Origin: Salinibacter grassmerensis
GTDB taxonomy: Bacteria; Bacteroidota; Rhodothermia; Rhodothermales; Salinibacteraceae
Direction of reading: 5' to 3'
DNA: 64,000 nucleotides
NCBI RefSeq assembly: GCF_947077765.1
Contig: NZ_CAMTTF010000003.1
Location: 186,001 to 250,000 of the forward strand
Shown piece after piece: positions 18,351-26,682 of the stretch. Made by a program: the position numbers and the translations under genes. Every line of letters starts with the position of its first letter. Position 1 is the stretch's first letter. The notes under the pieces were generated by a model. It did no database searches, was not told the DNA's origin, and saw only the letters and a list, made by a program, of their open reading frames with translations.

Positions 18351-20426
18351 ATGGGCGCGATGAACAAGCTCCGGCAGAACACCGGGGTGATTCTCTGGAT
18401 TCTTGTCCTTTCATTCGGCATCATCTGGACCCTTCAGGATTCCGATGTCTTTTCGGCCATGAACCAGACGAACCGGAACGTGGCCACCGTCAACGGCAAT
18501 CCGATTCAGAATGAGGACTACCAGCGCATTCTCAAACGCCAGCGCCAGCGGTTCCGGCAACAGCTGGGCGGCGACATGAATCCCCAGATGGAGAGCCGCG
18601 TGCGGGAGCAGGCCTACAACCAGGTCATCAACCAGGAGCTGCTGCAACAAGAAATGAAGCAGCTGGGCATCTCGGTGACCGATTCGGAGGTGGAGGCAAT
18701 GGTATTCGGCGAGAACCCGCACCCCATCATCCGCCAGCAGTTCGCGGACTCGACCGGGCAGATCAACCGTCAGTTGCTGCAGAACATGGCGTCCAATCCG
18801 GAGGCCCGCTCCCAGTGGATCAAGCTTGAGGAATACCTGGGGCGGCAGCGGCGCCAACAGAAGATGAACTCTCTCGTGCAGTCCACGATTCAGGTGTCGG
18901 AGACGGACATCAAAGACTACTACCGCCGCCAGAATTCTTCTGCCTCGGCCCAGTACGTGGCCCTTCGCTACGCCCGCGTCTCAGGCGACTCGATCACGGT
19001 CACCGAGTCGGACCTCCGCAACTACTACGACAACAACCGTGAGGAGTACAAGCGCGAGAAGACGGTCACGTTGCAGTACGCAACGACGTCGAAGGAGGCC
19101 ACGGCGGAGGACTCGTCAGGGATCTCCAGCGACCTGGCCAGTCTGCGGTCGGACTTCGCGACGACCGAGAATGACTCCCTCTTCCTGCTCAACAACGCTT
19201 CGGACCAGGACTTCTCGGGCACGTACCGCACCCCGGACCAGATGAATGCCCGCGTTGCCGACTCGGTCTACACGTCCCCCGAGCCCGGACGCATTGTTGG
19301 GCCCGTCTTCGGGGGCGGCCAGGCCCACCTCCTCAAGATCCGAGACACGCGCCCGGCCGAGGATGATTTCCTTCATGCCCGACACATTCTCCTGAAAACC
19401 GACCAGGCGGACCCTGAGGTGACCGGTCGGTTGCAGGCAATCCGGGACAGCATTGAAACGGGCGCTGCCTCGTTTACGGAGATGGCCCGCCGGTACTCGG
19501 ACGATGGGTCGGCGTCGGACGGGGGCGACCTCGGTTGGTTTGCCCGCGGCAGCATGGTGGACGCATTTGAGGACGCCGCCTTTGGGGCCGAGCCGGGGAC
19601 CCTCATCGGCCCCGTCCGGTCCGAGTTCGGCTACCACCTCATTCGGGTCGAGGCCCGTGCCACGCAGGCCATTCAGGTCGCCGACCTGGCCTACAACTTG
19701 AGCCCGAGTCGGGCTACCCTCTCCGACAAAGAGAGCATGCTGGGGGATCTCGCCTACTTCGCCGAGGAGGACGGGGCCTTTCGCGAGGAGGCCGAGCGCC
19801 TGGGTCTGACCGTGGAGGAGGTGCAGGTGGAGACCGACCAGTCCTCCGTCCCCGGCATCGGCCAGAGCTCCGCCCTGTCCCAATTCCTGGAGTCCGCCTC
19901 CGACGGCGCGATCAGCGACGTCATTGAGCTGAGTGACAAGTTTGTGGTCGCCGAGGTGACGAACGTCACCCCTGAGGGCTACCGCTCGTTCAGCGAGGTC
20001 AAGTCGCAGATCCGTCCGCAGGTGGAGCTTCAGAAGAAGCGTGAAGTGCAGACGCGGCGCATGGAGCGGGCCCTTGCCCAGAACGCCTTCGATGCCCTGC
20101 CGGATGTCCTCGGCACGGAGCTTCGCACGCAGTCCGAGATCACCTATTCCACCAGCACCGTGCCCGGACTCGGCCAGGAGCCGCAGTTCGTCGGTGCGGT
20201 CTTTGGGCTCGACGAGGGCGAAACGTCCGACGTAGTGGCGGGCAACAACGCAGCCTTCATTGTGCAGACCACTCAGAAGACCACTCCGCCTCCACTGACG
20301 GATCAAAAGCGCCAGCAGTTGCGCCAGCAGTTGCTCAAGCAGCGTCGCCAGCAGGTATTTTCCGACTGGATCGCGGCCCTCAAAGAAGATGCCTCCATCG
20401 AGGACAACCGCACCCAGCTGCGGTAG
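18351..20426 (+). CDS. ppiD: PpiD/SurA-type periplasmic peptidyl-prolyl isomerase
   Basis: 691-aa membrane-anchored foldase that helps outer-membrane and secreted proteins fold. One N-terminal anchor helix (residues 13-29, VILWILVLSFGIIW) is followed by a SurA-N-like helical region (about 40-190) starting with VATVNGNPIQNEDYQ. A parvulin rotamase domain is at about 340-445 (HARHILLKT, FTEMARRYSDDGSASDGGDLG, FGYHLIRVE). A second, weaker rotamase-like region lies near 480-570. Gln/Arg-rich helices close the protein. It stands alone; dapF converges 30 bases later. A second ATG at 18360 is possible. Confidence 0.92.
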   Translation: MGAMNKLRQNTGVILWILVLSFGIIWTLQDSDVFSAMNQTNRNVATVNGNPIQNEDYQRILKRQRQRFRQQLGGDMNPQMESRVREQAYNQVINQELLQQEMKQLGISVTDSEVEAMVFGENPHPIIRQQFADSTGQINRQLLQNMASNPEARSQWIKLEEYLGRQRRQQKMNSLVQSTIQVSETDIKDYYRRQNSSASAQYVALRYARVSGDSITVTESDLRNYYDNNREEYKREKTVTLQYATTSKEATAEDSSGISSDLASLRSDFATTENDSLFLLNNASDQDFSGTYRTPDQMNARVADSVYTSPEPGRIVGPVFGGGQAHLLKIRDTRPAEDDFLHARHILLKTDQADPEVTGRLQAIRDSIETGAASFTEMARRYSDDGSASDGGDLGWFARGSMVDAFEDAAFGAEPGTLIGPVRSEFGYHLIRVEARATQAIQVADLAYNLSPSRATLSDKESMLGDLAYFAEEDGAFREEAERLGLTVEEVQVETDQSSVPGIGQSSALSQFLESASDGAISDVIELSDKFVVAEVTNVTPEGYRSFSEVKSQIRPQVELQKKREVQTRRMERALAQNAFDALPDVLGTELRTQSEITYSTSTVPGLGQEPQFVGAVFGLDEGETSDVVAGNNAAFIVQTTQKTTPPPLTDQKRQQLRQQLLKQRRQQVFSDWIAALKEDASIEDNRTQLR

Positions 20427-20456
20427 GCCCTGCGGGGAGCCCGGAGGGCAGAGCAG

Positions 20457-21293
20457 TTACGCCTCATCTTCCGGGCGCTCGATGTGCCCGTCAAATACCG
20501 AGACGGCCGGGCCCTGGAGGTACAACGTTCCCTCTTCAGTCCGGCCCACGGAGAGTTTGCCGCCCGGCGTGTTGACCTGCAGGGTAACATCGGGATCAGT
20601 CTTTAGGAGACGGCCGGCAGTTTCTGCCGCGGCCAGCACCCCGGTGCCACAGGATGGCGTCTCGGCCTCCACTCCCTTTTCGTAGGTGCGGAGCCCAAGG
20701 TCCTCCTCATGCCCCAGCTCCACGAAATTAACATTGGCCCCGGCGGGGGCGAGGCTGGGATCGCGGCGGAGCCGACGCCCCCACCTTGAGACCGGCACGG
20801 CCTCGAGGTCGTCCACCACGGCCACCAGATGCTCGGTGCCCGCGTGGGCGAAGCAAAGCGTCTCAACGGCCTGTGGCACCGATCGCTCAAGCACCACCCC
20901 GGCCCGGAAGTCCGTAACGTCCGGGACGAAGAGGCGCACACCCGCCGGCTCCTCCCCCGATGCCGCAGTGGCCCGGTACAGTCCCGCGTCGGTATCGAAC
21001 GCCAGCGGATCATTTTGAAATCCGACGCGTCGGGCGAACCGAAAGAGGCATCGTGCGCCGTTTCCACACATGGTCGCACGCGACCCATCGGCGTTCACGT
21101 AGTGCATCCGATAGTCGGCTGTCGAGGTCTCCGGGGCATCGAGGGCCAGAAGCCCGTCCGCCCCCACTCCATAGCGACGCGGGCACCAGGCCGCCGCACA
21201 AGCCGACAGTTCGTCCGGACTGAGCTGGGGGGACCGGTTGTCGAAGACGATGAAGTCGTTCCCCGTCCCGTGCATCTTCGTAAACGAAACCAT
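20457..21293 (-). CDS. dapF: Diaminopimelate epimerase
   Basis: Interconverts LL- and meso-diaminopimelate in lysine and peptidoglycan synthesis, using two cysteines as acid and base. Both sites are present: Cys in MCGNGARCLFR and Cys in SCGTGVLAAAETA. The N-terminus FTKMHGTGNDFIVFDNR and the GANVNFVELG block are textbook. 278 aa is the normal length. It is divergent from phoH with a 124-base gap and convergent with ppiD. Confidence 0.97.
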   Translation of the reverse strand: MVSFTKMHGTGNDFIVFDNRSPQLSPDELSACAAAWCPRRYGVGADGLLALDAPETSTADYRMHYVNADGSRATMCGNGARCLFRFARRVGFQNDPLAFDTDAGLYRATAASGEEPAGVRLFVPDVTDFRAGVVLERSVPQAVETLCFAHAGTEHLVAVVDDLEAVPVSRWGRRLRRDPSLAPAGANVNFVELGHEEDLGLRTYEKGVEAETPSCGTGVLAAAETAGRLLKTDPDVTLQVNTPGGKLSVGRTEEGTLYLQGPAVSVFDGHIERPEDEA

Positions 21294-21417
21294 TCAACTA
21301 CGCGTCTCGGTCATGTGTAGCTCGTGACCTCCAATTTCCCCTCGGCACGATTGCGGTCGCCCCCCGTAAACCCCGTAAATCCACTCGCACTCTGCGCTCA
21401 TCACCCCCCTGACCCCG

Positions 21418-22380
21418 TTGCCCGAAAAACAACTGAGCATTGACGGTGCCGATCCACTCCTGCTGTTCGGCTTCAACGACATTCACCTCCGAAAGATCGA
21501 GGACGCGTTCCCGGAGACCCAGATCACGGCTCGGGGCTCGGAGATTCACCTTGAGGGCGAGCCGGAGGCGCTGGAAAAGGTCGAGCGGGTCTTCAGCGAG
21601 ATGATGACGCTCCTCGAGCGCAACGAGCACCTCACCGAAGAGGATGTCGACACGGTCCTGTCTCTGTTCGATACGGACGGCGCGACCGCCTCAGCCCCGA
21701 CGGCAGACCCCGGCCAGCGCGACCTGATCCTCACCACTCCCGACGGTGAGATCATTAAGCCCCGCTCCGCCAACCAGGAGCGCCTCGTCCAGTCGGCCGC
21801 GACCAACGACGTGGTGTTCGCCATCGGGCCCGCCGGTACCGGGAAGACGTACCTGGCCGTGGCACTGGCCGTTGCCGCCCTCAACAACCACGAGGTGGAC
21901 AAGATCGTCCTCTCCCGCCCCGCCGTGGAGGCCGGGGAAGAGCTCGGGTTTCTGCCGGGCGACTTCTACGAGAAGGTGGCGCCGTACCTCCGCCCTCTCT
22001 ACGATGCCCTCGGGGAGATGATGCCCCGCGACGAGCTGGCCGAGTCGCTAGAGCAGGACCGTGTGGAGGTGGTCCCCCTGGCCTACATGCGAGGCCGGAC
22101 GCTGAAGTCCTCGTTCGTCATCCTCGACGAGGCGCAGAACGCCACCACGAGTCAGATGAAGATGTTTCTGACCCGGCTTGGGCCCCACAGCCGGGCCGTC
22201 GTAACGGGTGACATCACGCAGACCGACCTTCAAGACCGGAACGCAAGTGGCCTCATCCAGGTGCAGCACATCCTCAAGGGCGTTGACGGGATCGAGTTTG
22301 TCTACCTGGAGCGCGAGGACGTGGAGCGGCACCGCCTGGTGCGTGACATCATCGCCGCCTACAAGGAGCACAATGAATAA
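21418..22380 (+). CDS. PhoH family ATPase
   Basis: 320-aa PhoH/PhoL-type protein: an N-terminal KH-like part (residues 1-95) and a P-loop ATPase with Walker A GPAGTGKTYLAVALAV near residue 138, the sensor-like SRPAVEAGEELGFLPGD, and Walker B in SFVILDEAQNAT. The family is linked to RNA metabolism and ribosome maturation (next to ybeY in many genomes), but its exact role is unsettled. No ATG is available: the frame opens after a stop at 21376-21378 and only TTG at 21418 or CTG at 21409 are candidate starts. YbeY is not adjacent here. Confidence 0.9.
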   Translation: MPEKQLSIDGADPLLLFGFNDIHLRKIEDAFPETQITARGSEIHLEGEPEALEKVERVFSEMMTLLERNEHLTEEDVDTVLSLFDTDGATASAPTADPGQRDLILTTPDGEIIKPRSANQERLVQSAATNDVVFAIGPAGTGKTYLAVALAVAALNNHEVDKIVLSRPAVEAGEELGFLPGDFYEKVAPYLRPLYDALGEMMPRDELAESLEQDRVEVVPLAYMRGRTLKSSFVILDEAQNATTSQMKMFLTRLGPHSRAVVTGDITQTDLQDRNASGLIQVQHILKGVDGIEFVYLEREDVERHRLVRDIIAAYKEHNE

Positions 22381-22466
22381 CCCGGGGACGGACGCGAGCA
22401 GAGGGAGGCGCAGCGTACGGGCCAGGCCCCTCGTTCGGACCGCCCCCGCATCGTGGCAACGAGCCG

Positions 22467-23321
22467 TCAGTCGTATTCGAAGAACCCCTCCCCCGTCTTT
22501 CGGCCTAGTTGACCGGCCGTCACTTTGCGACGGAGGAGCGGACACGGGCGGTACTTGTCGTCCCCAAGCTCTTCGTGGAGCACCTCCAGGATGTTCAGGC
22601 ACACGTCCAGCCCAATGAAGTCCGCCAGCGTGAGTGGGCCCATCGGGTGATTCATCCCCAGCTCCATCACCGTGTCGATGTCTTCGGGGTCGGCCACCCC
22701 CTCCATGACGCAGAAGACCGCCTCGTTGATCATGGGCATGAGGATGCGGTTCGACACGAAGCCCGGATAGTCTTCCACCTCCACTGGGTTTTTGTCGAGG
22801 TCTTCCGCGACGCCGGCCACTGTCTCGAACGTGGCGTCACTCGTGCGCTGTCCCCGCACCACCTCGACGAGTGTCATCACCGGCACAGGGTTGAAGAAAT
22901 GCATCCCGGTGACCTGGTCGGGCCGGTCGGTCTGATCGGCAATCCAGGTGATCGAGATGGACGACGTGTTGGAGGCAAGGATCGCGTCGGTGGGCGCATG
23001 CTCGTCGAGTGTGCCAAAGACGTCCGACTTAATCTCCTGCGCCTCCGGCACGGCCTCGACGACCAGATCGGCGGACGCTACGCCCTTGGACGTGTCGGGC
23101 GTAAACGAGAGACGGTCAAGGGCCGCGGCCTTGTCCTCCGGTGTAATCGCGTCGTTCTCGACCTGGCGCGACAGGTTTCCCTCAATCGTCGATCGGGCGT
23201 CCTCGAGAAGGGATTCATCGAGGTCAATGAGGGTCGCGTCGTAGCCGTGACGGGCGAAGACATGGGCGATGCCGTTGCCCATGGTGCCGGCCCCCACGAC
23301 CGCGGTGGTATGCACGGACAT
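22467..23321 (-). CDS. hbd: 3-hydroxybutyryl-CoA dehydrogenase
   Basis: NAD(P)-dependent oxidoreductase acting on 3-hydroxyacyl-CoA in butanoate, beta-oxidation or PHB-type metabolism. The Rossmann motif VVGAGTMGNGIAHVFA starts at residue 8. The middle has the family LVVEAVPEAQEIKSDVF and ASNTSSISIT blocks, the catalytic His in GMHFFNPVPVM, and the C-terminal helical domain with NHPMGPLTLADFIGLD and a final GRKTGEGFFEYD. 284 aa is typical of the single-domain enzyme. No partner thiolase or crotonase is nearby. It converges on phoH. Confidence 0.93.
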   Translation of the reverse strand: MSVHTTAVVGAGTMGNGIAHVFARHGYDATLIDLDESLLEDARSTIEGNLSRQVENDAITPEDKAAALDRLSFTPDTSKGVASADLVVEAVPEAQEIKSDVFGTLDEHAPTDAILASNTSSISITWIADQTDRPDQVTGMHFFNPVPVMTLVEVVRGQRTSDATFETVAGVAEDLDKNPVEVEDYPGFVSNRILMPMINEAVFCVMEGVADPEDIDTVMELGMNHPMGPLTLADFIGLDVCLNILEVLHEELGDDKYRPCPLLRRKVTAGQLGRKTGEGFFEYD

Positions 23322-23602
23322 GCTGAGGCGAAGAGTTTGTGAGTGTGTCAGTACGCGACGATAACCTAGGCCTGCGGCTCCACTGTGTCGAGCCCGTTGG
23401 GACGAATTTCAGGTAGGAATCGGCCCCGGGGCCACCTCACCTTTCGGGGTTCTCCACAAAATGAGCACAAAGCTTCAATTGCAATAACGGATATCACCGC
23501 CACCCGTATCCAGATGCAATCTCTGGGGCACTTCCGCCGAGAACTGCGAAGCACTGGAGGTGCGTGATCCCGCCCCACGCAACAGAACCCAGGAATAATC
23601 CC

Positions 23603-24043
23603 CTACGACTGCGGCCCGTCGGCGATGAGGACATCCTCCATGCCGTCCGGCGCGAGGCCTCCGTCCGTCTCTTTCGCGACGTCGAGGGTTCGCGTTTTCG
23701 TCACGTCGTTATTCTCATCGACGTGAACCACGCGTGGATGATGCTCGCGGGCCTCGGAGGGGGTGAGCTTGGCGTACGCGATTACAATCACTTCGTCGCC
23801 CAGGGCTGCGAGCCGGGCCGCTGGGCCGTTCAGGCACACCGTGCGCTCGCCCGTCTCCCCCGGAATTGTGTAGGTCTCGAGCCGGCTTCCATTGTTTACA
23901 TTGACCACCTGTACCTTCTCGTAGGGCAGCATGCCGGCGGCGTCCAACAGCTCTTCATCGATGGTAATCGACCCCTCGTAGTACAGGTCGGCCTCGGTGA
24001 CGTGAAGCCGGTGGAGCTTTGCCCTGAGCATCGAAAGGTCCAT
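23603..24043 (-). CDS. panD: Aspartate 1-decarboxylase
   Basis: Makes beta-alanine from aspartate for pantothenate and CoA. It is a pyruvoyl enzyme that cleaves itself between Gly and Ser: the site is the GS in LYYEGSITIDEEL. MLRAKLHRLHVTEADL before it holds the conserved Lys, and NVNNGSRLETYTIPGE and CLNGPAARLAALGDEVIVIAYA are standard. The 146-aa product is about 20 residues longer than usual because of an acidic C-terminal tail. ATG 24043 is used; ATG 24031 (MLRAKLH) is an equally good start. panC is immediately upstream on the same strand. Confidence 0.95.
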   Translation of the reverse strand: MDLSMLRAKLHRLHVTEADLYYEGSITIDEELLDAAGMLPYEKVQVVNVNNGSRLETYTIPGETGERTVCLNGPAARLAALGDEVIVIAYAKLTPSEAREHHPRVVHVDENNDVTKTRTLDVAKETDGGLAPDGMEDVLIADGPQS

Positions 24044-24083
24044 GGGGGAAGAGGAATTGCACAAGAAGCACGGCGCCCGGGCC

Positions 24084-24971
24084 CTACGCCTGGGCCGGCG
24101 GCACCTGCACGAAGGTGTTGTCGATAAGGCGCGTCTCGCCAAAGAAAACTGCCACGGCGGCCAGTACCTCCTGCCCGGGCACGAGGTGATCGACGGGCTG
24201 GAGGGTGTGGGCGTCCACGACCTCCGCGTACTGCACGTCCGCGTCGGGCGCCGCTGCGAGCTTATTTTCCATCGCTCCAACAACACCTTCCGCCGCCTGT
24301 TCCCCCCCTTCGACCGCCTCTTCGGCGGCGGTTACGGCCTCGTACAGCACCGTCGCCTGGTTCCGCTCCTCGGGATTGAGGTACTCGTTCCGGGACGACT
24401 GCGCGAGGCCGTCGGGCTCCCGCACGGTCGGCACGCCCACAATCTCGATGTCGAGGAGCAGGTCTTCCACGAGGCGCCGGAGGATGACGTACTGCTGCGC
24501 GTCCTTGCGGCCAAAGACCGCCATGTCGGGCTTACAGGCGTGGAAGAGCTTGGTTACGACGGTGGTCACCCCACGAAAATGCCCTTCCCGATACGCCCCG
24601 CAAAGGTGCTCGTCGAGCCGATCCACGTCGACCCACGCAAGGGGGCCAGGCAGGGCCTCGTCGTCGGCGTAGGGGTACATCTCTTCGACCGACGGGGCGA
24701 ACATCGCGTCCACGTCGAGCGCCTCCAGCGTTTCCCGGTCGCCCTCCAGGTCGCGCGGATAGTCGTCGTAGTCTTCACCCGGTCCAAATTGGGTAGGATT
24801 GACGAAGACGGAGACGGTCACGTGATCGGCCTCTGTCAGGGCCCGGCGCACGAGGGCCAGGTGTCCCTCGTGCAGGGCCCCCAGGGTCGGCACGAGGGCG
24901 AGGGTTTGTCCCTCGACCCGGGCCGCGTCGGCCTGAGCCTGCATGGCGTCAACGCTACGAAGCAGTTCCAT
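24084..24971 (-). CDS. panC: Pantothenate synthetase (pantoate-beta-alanine ligase)
   Basis: ATP-dependent ligase joining pantoate to beta-alanine. The nucleotidyltransferase marks are present: ALVPTLGALHEGHLALVRRA (HxGH), FVNPTQFGPGEDYDDYPR, FGRKDAQQYVILRRLV, and the KMSKS-equivalent segment QSSRNEYLNPEER. 295 aa fits. Start ATG 24971 gives the normal MELLRSVDAMQAQ N-terminus; upstream residues in the open frame are not conserved. panD follows after 40 bases, so the two genes supply and use beta-alanine in one operon. Confidence 0.96.
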   Translation of the reverse strand: MELLRSVDAMQAQADAARVEGQTLALVPTLGALHEGHLALVRRALTEADHVTVSVFVNPTQFGPGEDYDDYPRDLEGDRETLEALDVDAMFAPSVEEMYPYADDEALPGPLAWVDVDRLDEHLCGAYREGHFRGVTTVVTKLFHACKPDMAVFGRKDAQQYVILRRLVEDLLLDIEIVGVPTVREPDGLAQSSRNEYLNPEERNQATVLYEAVTAAEEAVEGGEQAAEGVVGAMENKLAAAPDADVQYAEVVDAHTLQPVDHLVPGQEVLAAVAVFFGETRLIDNTFVQVPPAQA

Positions 24972-25159
24972 TGGCGGGCGCGTCGGGTTGGTGCACGAGA
25001 CTGCAAACAGATGCCGCACGGAGCTACGGGGCCACGTCCATCTAGTTCGTGCCCTCGGGTCTGACGGCCCCCACCGCCCCCGGTGGCCCGGAGCAGTGTC
25101 CCCAACGATCGGTACCCCTTCGCACACCGCATTACACCAGACGATACGTTTCACGTCTC

Positions 25160-25924
25160 ATGGCCCAGTCCATCGACGCCGTTCTCGAGGAGCTTGACCA
25201 GATCCTGGCCGAGGCCCGTCGGCAGCGGAGTCGTCTCGGCTACTTTGCGGCCCTCTACCGAGACGTCACGGCCCGCGTGCAGGACGCCATTGAGGCGGGG
25301 AATTTTGACGACGGGACCCGGATGGAGCGCCTGGATGTCCGTTTTGCACGCCACTACCTCGATGCCTTAGAGGCGCACAATTCAGGAGGCGACCCGCCCC
25401 GAGCATGGACCCACACGTTCGAGGCCGCATCTCGGTGGCGCCCCCTCGTGCTTCATCACCTCCTGCTCGGCATGAACGCACACATTAATCTTGATCTCGG
25501 CATCGCCGCCGTGGAAGTGACCACCGAAGAGACCCTCCCCGACTTGAAGGGCGACTTCGACCGGATTAACCGAATCCTGGGGGACATGATCGAAACGACC
25601 CAGACCCGAATCGCAGACGTCTCGCCGTGGATCGGCGTTCTCGATCGGCTTGGGGGGCGAGCCGACGAGGTGATTAGCAACTTTTGCCTCGTTCAGGCAC
25701 GGAACGACGCGTGGGACTTCGCTGCGAGCCTAGCGGCGCTTGACGCCGAGGCGCAGGCCCGTGCGATCGAGACCAAGGATGAGGAGACGGCCCGGCGTAC
25801 GGCAGACATTCTCCGACCGGGCGGCCCATGGATTGTCCCGGCCCTCCTATGGGTTCGACTGTGGGAGACGGCTTCCGTCCCAACGATCCTGTCAACCCTC
25901 TCGCGCACGAGCCCGGCGGTGTGA
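25160..25924 (+). CDS. DUF5995 family protein
   Basis: 254-aa all-helical protein resembling DUF5995. The strongest landmarks are HHLLLGMNAHINLDLGIAA and the preceding YFAALYRDVTARVQDAI, together with the FEAASRWRPLVL segment. HH plus NAHIN could form a metal site, but no biochemical role is established for the family. It is divergent from panC with a 188-base gap, and the 3' end of a tRNA gene on the opposite strand lies 100 bases downstream. Confidence 0.75.
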   Translation: MAQSIDAVLEELDQILAEARRQRSRLGYFAALYRDVTARVQDAIEAGNFDDGTRMERLDVRFARHYLDALEAHNSGGDPPRAWTHTFEAASRWRPLVLHHLLLGMNAHINLDLGIAAVEVTTEETLPDLKGDFDRINRILGDMIETTQTRIADVSPWIGVLDRLGGRADEVISNFCLVQARNDAWDFAASLAALDAEAQARAIETKDEETARRTADILRPGGPWIVPALLWVRLWETASVPTILSTLSRTSPAV

Positions 25925-26023
25925 TGCTGAGAACCCCACACGAGAGTCAAACATGGAGGCCAGGCGAAAGCCGTCCGCGGCGATGCGGAGCCAGGAGCGC
26001 GCTTCCTAGAAAGCAAAAGCCGG

Positions 26024-26303
26024 TACCGGGGGTGGGACTCGAACCCACACGGGCCACAAGGCCCAACGGATTTTCGTACCACTCCAATTTTCATTGGTGG
26101 GTGCGTGGTCTGGACTTTCTCTTCACCGTGTCCGGCCGGACGTAGGTGCTGCCCGTCAAGTCTCTGCACCTTCCCGCGGTCGGGCTTGGCTCAGGATTAC
26201 CAGTCGAAAGGCTTCCCTGACTTTGAGCAGGTCTACATGGGGCGTTTCCACCCCAGCACTCATTCAATAAGTCCGTTGCGTCTACCAATTCCGCCACCCC
26301 GGC
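26024..26303 (-). tRNA. tRNA-Leu(UAA), interrupted by a group I intron
   Basis: Reading the minus strand, the 5' exon (26269-26303, 35 nt) has acceptor GCCGGGG, a D arm GCGGAATTGGTAGACGC, and the left half of the anticodon arm ending ACGGACTT. The 3' exon (26024-26074, 51 nt) begins AAAATCCGT. Joined, they give stem ACGGA/TCCGT and loop CTTAAAA, so the anticodon is TAA. A long variable arm (GGGCC/GGCCC, loop TTGT) identifies a leucine or other class II tRNA. The T arm is GTGGG-TTCGAGT-CCCAC and the acceptor closes with CCCCGGT plus discriminator A. The 1:72 pair is G-U and CCA is not encoded. The mature length is 86 nt. Confidence 0.95.
26075..26268 (-). ncRNA. Group I intron (IC3-like) in the tRNA-Leu(UAA) anticodon
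   Basis: The 194-nt insert splits the anticodon after U34, the site used by cyanobacterial and plastid tRNA-Leu(UAA) introns. Its last base is G, as required for omegaG, and the upstream exon ends in U. An internal guide (GAGT, shortly after the 5' splice site) can pair with the exon ACTT, giving the required U-G wobble at the splice site. Core segments of this subgroup are present on the minus strand: AATCCTGAGCCAAGCC (26183-26198) and GGTGCAGAGACT (26159-26170); the GACTT there can form P7 with AAGTC (26113-26117). No open reading frame or homing endonuclease is encoded. It should self-splice to give functional tRNA-Leu. Confidence 0.9.
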
Positions 26304-26682
26304 GATTTGGAGCTTCTAGTATAAGCACTCGCCGGGATGTGGTTCGCCGACACCGGCACCTCCCACCTGCGGCTTCCGCCCAATGCATTCAGCCCCCCGG
26401 TTGTGAACCCGTCGGCCTCGATACGGCAGACGCTTCAGGATCCGCGTCCGGAGAAAACTCGAGTTCGGGGGTGGGCGTACTAACTTATTGAATCCAGTAC
26501 TCAGGAATTCTGCAACGCGCATTGGACAGGCGCTCTGCTGAACCCCGCTCCTTACGATACCGTCACGTTCCGTCGATCACAACGTTGCTCCAGATCAATT
26601 TGGCGCGTCGCCAATAGTGTGACTGTTATACTGACCAGTTTCTCTTAGCGGGTCTTCTGCCCCACCCTCACAGCCCGAGCCG
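26304..26682 (+). other. Intergenic region between tRNA-Leu and the export operon
   Basis: 379 bases with no convincing gene on either strand. It must hold the promoter of the minus-strand tRNA and that of the plus-strand export operon. At 26483-26493 the plus strand repeats in inverted sense the 11 bases spanning the tRNA exon-intron junction (ACTTATTGAAT), preceded by GGGGTGGGCG, which resembles the tRNA 5' end. The stretch just before the ABC gene is AT-richer than its surroundings and probably contains the promoter, but I cannot fix the boxes. Confidence 0.5.

Noticed and set aside
19116-20306. 396-codon minus-strand frame opposite ppiD
   Set aside because: Leu/Gly/Arg-rich antisense shadow; the plus-strand PpiD domains are unambiguous.
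23366-23578. 70-codon minus-strand frame between hbd and panD
   Set aside because: Only a weak hydrophobic patch and no conserved pattern or good start context.
26105-26491. Plus-strand frame across the tRNA-intron gene
   Set aside because: It runs antisense through the tRNA and intron; the RNA features explain the sequence.
26520-26560. Minus-strand GGTTCAGCAGAGCGCCTG resembling a tRNA D arm
   Set aside because: No matching anticodon, T arm or acceptor stem can be formed around it.
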